From Monoraphidium neglectum (taxonomy: Eukaryota; Chlorophyta; Chlorophyceae; Sphaeropleales; Selenastraceae), in assembly GCF_000611645.1 (NCBI RefSeq), contig NW_014013238.1, positions 1-18,451 of the forward strand: 18,451 nt of DNA, read 5' to 3'. Below, one piece after another: positions 1-7,184 of this stretch; positions within the stretch are counted from its first letter, which is position 1, and each line of letters begins with the position of its first letter. Both the position numbers and the translations under genes were made by a program. The notes under the pieces were generated by a model. That model worked only from the letters and a program-made list of their open reading frames with translations, had not been told where the DNA came from and did no database searches.

Positions 1-182
1 GGGGAATGGGGGGCACATGGCATGTCGCGCTCTCGCTCTGCGTGCCTTCCCCCCAAAGGATGTGCAGCTGGCCTTTGCGCGCCCAACATGATCTGGCTTG
101 AAATCCTCGAACATCAGTGGTGCGCCGCAGGCAGGAGCACCAGCCGTCCCACATGACCACATCAGTCCGCTTCCCCAAGCCC

Positions 183-1006
183 TCACATGTTGCGGATGAC
201 TTGCCACATCCAATTGTACGTGGCGCCCTCGGCCGCCACCACTCCCTGAAACTTTGACTGGTGGTGCAGCCCCTCCTGGTTGAAGCGCGCCGGCAGGACT
301 TTGACCGCCGTCAGGGGCGCTGGGGCAGGCGCGCCTGAACGGCACGGCGGTGGCGCACGCACACATGGAGGGCGCGGCGTCAGCGCGGAGCGGGGCGAGC
401 GCGCTGATCGTCTCGCCGCGCATCGGCGTGAAGGGGGGCTGCAGCGCAGCCCCTTGCAATCCGTTGCCAGCACCCGCACCCTGGAGCTGCGGCGGGTGCG
501 CACACCAGTGGAGGACTCGGCCGAGGGCTGGGTCTGCCGGCCGAATGATGTGTCTTGGGGCTCGGGGCACGCGTCGTCGGGCATGCTGAGAACGCCCGTG
601 GCCATCTGCTTCAACAGCTGGCACGCCTTGGTGTTGTTGACCGCGTTGGTTTCTCTGAGATCAGCAAGGGAGACGCAGAGGGTGCACGCAACGGCCGCTG
701 AGACGGTGTGATCTGGGGCGGCCGGGGTGCCGGCCAGGCCTGCGGTGCATGGGGCTGCAGTATGGCCGCTGCAGCTGCTCAAACAGTTGCGTGTCAGCCA
801 GCACAAAACTGGTCTAAGAGGCATGCAGGTGTATGGGACGGAGTCGCAGAGGCTCAAGAGGTGTCCTACGTAAGGTAGGTGCAGATATAGTTGACTGGGA
901 CGACCCGGGGGTTGAACGGAAAGTCGGAGACGGAAAGCGCGCGTGATGTCGCCGCCAGGAAGCACAGCAGCAGGGCGCCGCGCACCAGCGTCGGGATCGC
1001 GGCCAT
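183..1006 (-). CDS. possible secreted protein, unrecognised (exon structure uncertain)
   Basis: The ATG at 1006 opens a classic signal-peptide-like start: MAAIPTLVRGALLLCFLAAT, followed by a small-residue stretch and SVSDFPFNP. This frame stops near 870, so at least one intron is needed. A second open stretch (about 670 down to 540) reads ETNAVNNTKACQLLKQM and LSMPDDACPEPQDTSF. An AG acceptor (CTGATCTCAG) sits just before ETNA. The last open stretch contains LPARFNQEGLHHQSKF and ends VIRNM with a TGA at 183-185. Between about 280 and 490 the reading frame is arginine-rich and unconvincing, so another intron probably lies there, for example with acceptor GCCCCAG near 325. Cysteines in the middle exon suit a secreted protein. 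I recognise no domain and the exact exons are not resolved. The hydrophobic N-terminus and clean C-terminal exon are the main support. Confidence 0.4.
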
Positions 1007-2156
1007 TGTGTTGAGGTCAGAGCTTCCCTGCAGATGGGTTCGCGTCAGTGGAAACAAAAAATGGGTGGGACACGCATGCAGGGCGGTCCACACCACTGCT
1101 TCTTTCAGGCGACACATGGTCGGTGCGGTCGTGCTGCAACGCAATGCACCCCCTGCCGGCCAGGGGGCCACAACTGCCAGTCCGTATGCTTTTGTTGTGG
1201 TAAAATGCTAGATTCAAAGCCTTGAGAGGGCCCGTGCAACGCTGTCAACTGGTGCGGCATACAGTATCACCGCGGAATCAACCGCCCAAAAGCAGCTGTA
1301 CGGCATCATGTCAGGGCGACAATACTGCAATACCTCCTTTAATTCCCTGATTGTGATGCCCGCCTCGATCGTCCACCCCGCTCAGCGGACGAGGGACGCA
1401 GCTCTGGTGAAGTATGGCAGCTGATGGACCTGAAACATTGATATTTGAGTTTTACAAGCGAATAAACCAACAAAGATGATGTGTGTCCGGGCTGGACACG
1501 AGCTGGCTGCCAGGAGCGGTTTATCTTTGATCGAGGCGGTTTGGGCCCTCGGGCATCATTTCGTGCAGTGCTCGCTTGTGAGGATTATAATCGTGCGTGG
1601 AATGAGCAACACAGCGTCAGTGTGGGTGGCATTGTGCTCAAGTACAATAAGATTTGAGCTGCACAACACGCCCGGGTGTCGTGCAGATTGTTCAGCAGGC
1701 CCGCGGCACATGGGAGCCAGGGTGCTGATCCCAGCTCACAATTCTGAGGCTTGAGCTTGCTGCGTTACAACGTCTAAAGAGCGAATGTGCGTATAGCCGT
1801 CTTCATCATTTGGCAGCCTGACATGGCGTGGGGGCTCCAAAGGGAGCACTGCACAGAACGGCACTGGTGCTGTGCCGTGTGTGAAAAGAATGGATCTTCC
1901 AGAAGATGTTGGACCAATGCATACGCGCTCTACCTTTCGGCATCCTGCTACAACGCCATGTTGGGGCATGGCTTGAGAACGTGCCCAGACCCAGAAGACC
2001 AGCAATACATTGACTACATCCCTGGACACATGCCTGCACGCCTCCCCAATGTACAAGCAGATATAAGTATGATTTAGGTGCAAGAAAAACTAACAGCATA
2101 TGGGAACAAGCAGAGTTCAGCTCACAAACAATGCCAGGAGAGCAAAAAAATCCAAT
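1007..2156. other. intergenic stretch, no supported gene
   Basis: This region separates the putative secreted-protein gene from the 3' end of the methyltransferase gene. Open frames here (for example 1476-1754 and 1787-2077 on plus) are short, cysteine- and tryptophan-rich, and lack recognisable motifs or a convincing splice pattern. The right part probably holds the 3' untranslated region of the minus-strand methyltransferase. The left part probably holds the promoter of the secreted-protein gene. Confidence 0.4.
1765..1769 (-). promoter_or_regulatory. candidate TGTAA poly(A) signal for the methyltransferase gene
   Basis: The plus strand reads TTACA, so the minus-strand transcript carries TGTAA about 390 nt beyond the methyltransferase stop codon. 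TGTAA is the usual green-algal poly(A) signal. A 5-mer is easily found by chance, so this is only a candidate. Confidence 0.25.
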
Positions 2157-3467
2157 CTACTTGCCTGCGGTGAAGAAAACCGCCCAGCGGTCTTGGCCGA
2201 CATCAGGCTGCGCCTCAAAGTCCACCCGCTCTGCCACCGCCTCCGCACCCCACCCCTCCCCACCCCCGAAGCCCGCTGCGCACGCCTCCGCAGCGATCCC
2301 CGCCCGCCCGCGGCAGGCCCCCATCTGCGCCCAGCCGGTCGCTGCGAGCAGCGAGGCGAGCGCGGCCGCGGCGTCACCAGTTGGGAAGCCGCTCTTCCAG
2401 GTGGCGACGAGGTCATGGGGAAACGGGCCGTACTGGAAGCCGGCGCCATGGCTGTCCCGCAGGTCAAGAAGCTCCTGGGTGCTGTTGTGCATGACCAGGC
2501 GGCTGCCGGGCGGCGACACGGCTGCGGGGTTCGCGCGCGTGCGCAGACGGGGAGGAACCGGGCGTGCATGTGGGGGATGCACCTGAGAATCAGCATGGGC
2601 GGGGCGGCGACGGGCCGGTCGCGCGCCATGTTTGACCTAGGAACAAACCCAGCACGCGCTCCGCTCTGCTCCCCGGCCCTGCCCGCAAGCGCCCCTCGCA
2701 AGCTGTCCGGCGTGCGCCAGATTGCCCAGCCCCTGCAGGGGACCCCACTCGCCTGCCGCCTCGTGAAGCAACGCCGCCGACTGCTGGTGAGTCAGGTACA
2801 TCAGCAACCCCTCCGCGACCCACACCGTCGGCCGGGACGGGTCCAGCCCGGCATCGACCAGTGCCGCCGCCCAGCCGGGCCGCTGGAGGTCCGCGCTCAG
2901 GGCCGCCCACGACGCGGCGCGCAGCGGGTGGCGCGAGTGCGCCGCGACCGCGCCGCCGTCGGGGTTGCCACCGCCGCCAGCTGGGCGCTTGGGCCCCAGG
3001 GATGCATGGAGGTCCGTCAGGCGGTGCCTCTTGGCGTCGATGATCTCTGGCAGATCGATCTCAAACCAGGACACGCCATCCGGAAGGTCAAGGCGCCACG
3101 GGCGCGTGTCGAAACCGGCTCCGAACACGACCACCTGCCGCGGCGCAGGCGCGGCCGCATCCGAGCTGCCACGGCCGCCGCCGCCTGCCCCGCGCAGCGC
3201 CGCCAGCAGCTGCTGGTCAAACCACCACACGCGCACGCCGACGTTCGAGTAGCAGAACCGCCGCCGCCGCAGCGCCGGCGGCTGCTGCTGATGGTGTTCC
3301 TGTGCGGCCATGTCTGCAGGGAACGGCTTGGCGAGGCGCTCGGCCTCCTTGACTGCATCAGGGCCTGCCAGCTCAGCGCTGAATGGGTCCACAAACAGCG
3401 GATCCGGCTCCACGGACTCTAGCGCGCGCCAGGCTGCGCACAGGTTTGGGAGAAGCGCAGTTGCCAT
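2157..3467 (-). CDS. SAM-dependent methyltransferase, leucine-carboxyl-methyltransferase-like family
   Basis: Two exons, 3467-2753 and 2521-2157 (stop TAG), give 359 residues with phases closing exactly. Residues 17-30 read ESVEPDPLFVDPFS, the usual N-terminal D-x-L-F-x-D-P-F motif. The SAM-binding motif I is VVVFGAGFDTRPWRLDLP (112-129). The acidic post-I strand is FEIDLPEIIDAK (135-146), and AEGLLMYLT lies at 218-226. Exon 2 continues with SPPGSRLVMHN. These are hallmarks of the LCM-like (PF04072/TIGR00027) family, which includes many bacterial enzymes of unknown substrate. The methyl acceptor cannot be deduced. The start at 3467 sits where family members begin, and an in-frame N-terminal extension is not supported. 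An insert with QHHQQQ-type residues (about 56-63) and glycine-rich loops (93-101, 163-168) look lineage-specific. The joining intron appears to be GC-AG. The long plus-strand open frame over this gene is a shadow. Confidence 0.88.
2522..2752 (-). other. apparent GC-AG intron (231 nt) in the methyltransferase gene
   Basis: On the minus strand the exon ends GGCGGCAG and the intron begins GCGAGTGGGG. It ends CCCCGCAG before CCGTGTCGCC. The donor matches the GTRAGT consensus at every position except the T-to-C change. Joining here keeps the spacing between the MYL and PGSR motifs at 17 residues, as expected for the family. The only in-phase GT donor nearby (GTCCCC) has a poor consensus and would add four residues. 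Confidence 0.72.
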
Positions 3468-3683
3468 GCGATGTCGGTGTGCATGGTCGCATTCCCTGGG
3501 CCTGACACCGGGTCTGACGCCCGCAGCACATGCAGGATCCCGGGGGTTCAGGGGGTTGGGAGCTGGTTATGAGGCTGCATGGCGGGCGGGTACGGGTGGC
3601 CGCGCCTGGTCAACGGCGCTGGGCGCGCGCTCGGTGCGTGTGCGAGCAAGGTCTCCCGGGCCGGCGCTTCGCAGGGCCCACAC

Positions 3684-3887
3684 CTGCGATCAGCCGCGCT
3701 GAGGCCGGCACTTGGGCTGCCGGTGGCTCATACGCATCGATGCGATGAAGCAGCTTGCGGACCAGCAGTGAAAGCGCTGCCGCAGCTGCACCAGCGCCCA
3801 CCAGGGCCCCCAGCAGGCGTGCTGCCGGGTGTGCCGTGCCCATCAGACCGTAGGTTACGATCCCAGACAATCCAATATCACGGAGCA
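3684..3887 (-). CDS. possible exon of an unrecognised membrane protein
   Basis: A minus-strand open stretch reads VLRDIGLSGIVTYGLMG, then a hydrophobic run LLGALVGAGAAAAALSLLV, then RKLLHRIDAYEPPAAQ. It is framed by an acceptor (CGGCCAG before 3887) and a donor (ATCGCAG then GTGTGG after 3684). Together these suggest a real exon with one or two membrane segments. A strong donor CAG-GTATGT about 130 bp upstream on the same strand (near 4019) may end the preceding exon. The frame does not splice cleanly into the downstream methyltransferase start with the acceptors I can see. It is probably either a separate short gene or a degraded one. I do not recognise the family. Confidence 0.3.
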
Positions 3888-4680
3888 CTGGCCGAGCAAA
3901 GTTTGATGATGTTGCCAATGTGCCCAAATGATGAGATGAGTGTCAGTTCGATGCGAAATGCCTACGATGTTTGTGGTATACGGAAAAACATCTCAATAAC
4001 GTCGACGCTCAGAAACATACCTGGGATGATACAGTCTGGATGATCTGGTCATCTGGTTCTCGGTTGGAACCGCTTATCAGTGTGGTCATTCACGCCACTC
4101 ATGCAAAAGAAATTCAGTTCATGCATGAATGCCTTGCCAAATGGTGACATTGCACGTATGGCATCCTTTCGTCACACGTGGACCAGGGGTTGACTGGCAC
4201 GTTGTGCACGTCAAGCGGTGTGACGGGAAGAGTTTAAACTAGACTTGGGCCAGTCAGGCTCTGGTGGAAACATATGTGGACCTCAGCCCTGCTGTGTGCC
4301 ACAATGTGTAGCCAACCCACACGTGTACCACAAGTGGACATTTACTCACATGTACAGCCCCACGTTCGTTGCGAAGGGCTTGTGACTAGCATCACATACT
4401 CGAGACCAAGGCCAATCTCTGCAGCAAAAACCACTAAAACGTGCTCCTCATCTTTTAAACCAATATGCATATCTGCCCCTTGAGGCATGATCAAAACTAT
4501 GTTGAAAGAGGTATGAACGCGGAGGGCAGATTTTGTGGAGCTCTGCAGCCTGCAGAGGATGCCCTGAGGGTGACCCACATAGGAGAGCAGCACGCATCCT
4601 CTGCTGAAGCCAGGCAGTGTGCAGGCCTGGTCAATCCTGAACTTGTACCCAGCCTGGAGCAGAATACAGTCTTGCCCCGC

Positions 4681-4798
4681 TACAGCGAACCCCGCAATAG
4701 CGAAAACCCTGCCTACAGCGAACGCCGCCGCTACCCCCAATCGCTCGCCACACAAATCCAACCCGCCATAGCGAATATTCACTACGGCTATAGCGAAC
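4681..4798 (+). repeat. cluster A of the TATAGCGAAC motif (five copies)
   Basis: Copies in the same orientation lie at 4681-4690 (TACAGCGAAC), 4696-4705 (AATAGCGAAA), 4714-4723 (TACAGCGAAC), 4767-4776 (CATAGCGAAT) and 4789-4798 (TATAGCGAAC). Spacing is irregular (15, 18, 53 and 22 bp start to start). Copies are followed by C-rich spacers such as CTACCCCCAAT. Confidence 0.7.
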
Positions 4799-5246
4799 GC
4801 CAAAGGCCTCTCAGATTCACTGTATGCAGGCGCGCTGTGGTGAGTGACTTTGGGAATGCGTGGGGCCACTCGCCGCGCGAGGGCCACGTGCATACAGGCA
4901 GCCAACAGCTCCTGCGTATGCACCATACCCCCTTTCACTGCAGCATCTGTCACTGCTCACAGAGCTGATTTCTAAGCTTGATGACGGGCGCACCCTGCTC
5001 AACCGGACGGTCTGGCTGATGACCCTCCAGTGTCACCAGTCACCTGCGCTGCAGTGACGCCCACTCTGGCTTGACCCAGGTTCAACTCGTGACATCACAG
5101 TGATCTTCACGTGCTGTATGCCACAATTGCTAATACTTCAGAGCTAACAGTCTGGGCTGAGCCATGTCTGCGGAGGCCACTGTCAAGCCAAAAAGGCTGA
5201 ACCTGACAGTACATCACAAAGGTCGCAATGTGCGAATTGCGTTTAG

Positions 5247-5612
5247 GGTCAACACATTCCACACCAGGCCCTGGCGTATTTAGCTGGCCTGAGCAGCTTC
5301 ATTGGCGATTACCCTGGCGTTTTTACGCCAGAAGATGGCAATGTGCTTGCCAGCATGCAGGAGCGGCTTGATACCACAGGTCCTAGTAGGGCGATTGTGG
5401 CGTCCCTGCTGCAACGCAAGCAGCAGGACATACGCAGCTTCTGCAAGCTGCGGCGGGGCAGCCGGCAAGGCAGCCTACGATTTTGGTATAAAAATCACTT
5501 GCTTGGTATCTGGCTGTTGGCATACAGAGCAAAGCAGCCCTCTAATGCTGGATTTTGTGACGTCCCCCGCCACTGCGAACAAGCAGCTGCCAAATTTCAC
5601 TATTCGCGATAG
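5247..5612 (+). other. coding-like open stretch, unrecognised (possible exon or transposon remnant)
   Basis: A plus-strand frame open from the TAG at 5244-5246 to a stop at 5610-5612 reads LAGLSSFIGDYPGVFTPED, then NVLASMQERLDTTGPSR, then VASLLQRKQQDIRSFCK. It has a natural amino-acid balance, unlike the arginine/alanine-rich shadow frames elsewhere. It has no obvious start codon before the internal Met at 5355 and no recognised domain. It lies between the two TATAGCGAAC clusters and ends just as the second begins, so it could be cargo of a small mobile element or an exon of a decayed gene. Confidence 0.25.
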
Positions 5613-5635
5613 CGAACAAACCGGCTATAGCGAAC
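5603..5635 (+). repeat. cluster B of the TATAGCGAAC motif (two copies)
   Basis: Copies are GATAGCGAAC at 5608-5617 and TATAGCGAAC at 5626-5635, in the same orientation as cluster A. The first copy forms part of a small inverted repeat, TTCGC-GATA-GCGAA, at 5603-5616. The sequence after the last copy (GTGCTGCCGACCCCCAAT) resembles that after the third copy of cluster A (GCCGCCGCTACCCCCAAT). Confidence 0.65.
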
Positions 5636-6186
5636 GTGCTGCCGACCCCCAATGGGTTCACTGTAGAGGGGGAAGACTGTAACGTCGCTCAACAAGCTGA
5701 ACATGCATTGTGCCACACGAAGCCGTCCCCGATGCCTTCGTTGCTCACTGGGCTCACACACGGCAAGGCGATGGCAGTGGGATTACATCTGCCGCACGCA
5801 TGTCGCGTGGCGTGGCTGGTGCCCGCAAAATCACAGGCAATACTCATGTGATGGGAGGCTGCACTGCCGAGATCATGCGTGCGAGCATAAACCCAATAAA
5901 ACACCTATCCACATGCACACACTGTCACGCCACCCTTCCACAAGCCAACAAAATCGTGAAATGGTTTGTGTGTTGGGACAGGGACCGGCATTCCACCGCC
6001 GCCGCCACCACCCACAAGAAGGAAAGGCGATGGCGGTGCGTTGGGTAGCACAACTGACGACAATTTCTTGGGGGTGTCATGGCAAAAGCAGGCGGCAGCA
6101 CAGAGCGCAGGCCATAGTAAATAGATGTTGGTCGCACAATGTGCATGCATGGTCTTGCAGTGCGCGGATTCTACGCCGTTGTGACG

Positions 6187-6690
6187 TCAGATGTCAATGA
6201 CGAAGATTTTCTCCACTGACGGCAGCCACTTGGCCTTGAATTCCTCGTGCTTGTCATGCGGCAGGTAACCATCGCGTGCCGCCGCGCTTTCGAATGACAT
6301 AATGAAGGCGTGCGTGAAGTCCCCCGTGAGGCCCTCGGGGCTGCAGGACAAGACAAGGCGGGGGCATCATTTTCAGGCTTTCAATCTATTGGCGGCAAGC
6401 ATGAGCATACTGGAAGCCGTACCTCCTTGCAAGCGCCAAAGTGCCTCATGGGCGTCCTGCAGTGGAGCTGCGCTAATGCCTGCGAGCAGTGACATCACTG
6501 AGCGCCTTACTTTGGCGCGCCGCCCTCCGCGCCCCCCCTCGCACCTGCAGTTTGGTCCATGGACAAATTTTGTGATGCCTGGAATGTGCTTCGTCATCTC
6601 TAAGGCATCCGCAAAGAAGGCTGCAATCTGGTCATCGCTGGTGTGCTCTTGGAACTTGATAACCACCACGTGCTGCACATGCGCCGCCAT
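6187..6690 (-). CDS. stress-response A/B-barrel (Dabb) domain protein
   Basis: Exons 6690-6545 and 6340-6187 are joined by a 204-nt intron (donor GTGCGA, acceptor CTGCAG). They give 99 residues ending in TGA at 6187-6189. The protein starts MAAHVQHVVVIKF and continues HIPGITKFVHGPN. The splice junction rebuilds GPNCSPEGL, a signature of the Dabb family (PF07876). Exon 2 carries FTHAFIMSFES and GYLPHDKHEEF (73-83), then LPSVEKIFVIDI. The length matches single-domain plant members such as HS1-like stress proteins and olivetolic acid cyclase. Members fold as dimeric ferredoxin-like barrels; in the cyclase the Tyr and His of the equivalent Y-x-x-H region act in catalysis. The substrate here is unknown. 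A start six codons upstream (6708) is possible, but 6690 matches the family start. The protein is probably cytosolic, with no visible targeting sequence. It is divergent with the CCCH gene. Confidence 0.93.
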
Positions 6691-7184
6691 GATACTCGCG
6701 CTGCGCAAAGGGCGGCATGCAGTGGTGTGCAGTGGCAGGCCTTCAAAAGGGTGGTGTCACGGGCTGACAGCATGCAGGCAGCCCGCAATCACAGTGCTGC
6801 ACAGCAGCACCAGCCGCAAGCGGCAGCATTGGGTGCAACATCGATGCACATCTCTGCCGGTTCGGCACCGTGAAACCCTTGAGACTACCAATTCGATGCA
6901 CCTTGCTGGGCTTTTTAAGGCCGTGCAGGACAGCGAAGGGTGTACAGGCACACGGACCGTCCGGGTGACGCAGGCAAGTTTGTGAAAAACACTCTGTATA
7001 TGAATTGTATAGGCTGCGGTACCACAATGTCTGTTCGTTCCTGGCTGCACCTTGTACAGTGACACGGTTTGTGCAGTGAGAGTGTGATCTTGCGAATGTG
7101 GTTGACGCTCCCGGTACCATACCGCAGTAATCCAGGCTATTGCCGTACTGTGACTGTGCGTATATTTAGTTAACGTATGCGGGC
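6691..7184. promoter_or_regulatory. divergent intergenic region between Dabb and CCCH genes
   Basis: These 494 bp separate two head-to-head starts and probably contain both promoters. An AT-rich TATATTTA lies at 7161-7168, only about 17 bp before the CCCH gene ATG, and another AT-rich patch (TGTATATGAATTGTATAGG) is near 6995-7013. No open frame here is convincing. Assigning a TATA box is speculative. Confidence 0.35.

Larger units (their letters stand above)
3928..6186. other. gene-poor region with motif clusters and coding-like fragments
   Basis: No complete gene model could be built in this 2.2 kb stretch. It contains the two TATAGCGAAC clusters, the plus-strand coding-like segment at 5247-5612, a short coding-like stretch at about 4943-5057 (LSLLTELISKLDDGRTLL on plus), and a minus-strand stretch at about 4370-4490 (HIGLKDEEHVLVVFAAEIGL). 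Base composition is more AT-rich than in the flanking genes. The right part includes the likely 3' untranslated region of the Dabb gene, with a TTACA (TGTAA on minus) at 5783-5787. The mixture suggests decayed mobile-element or gene fragments. Confidence 0.4.

Noticed and set aside
2100..3422. 440-residue plus-strand open frame
   Set aside because: It is antisense to the methyltransferase, is Arg/Pro/Ala-rich and has no motifs. GC-rich third positions leave the opposite strand open.
5060..5100. tRNA T-arm-like GGTTCAACTC
   Set aside because: The flanking bases do not form a T-stem, and no anticodon or acceptor arm could be found.
4681..5635. CRISPR-like array
   Set aside because: Motif copies are only about 10 bp, irregularly spaced and diverged, with no uniform spacers, and the context is eukaryotic.
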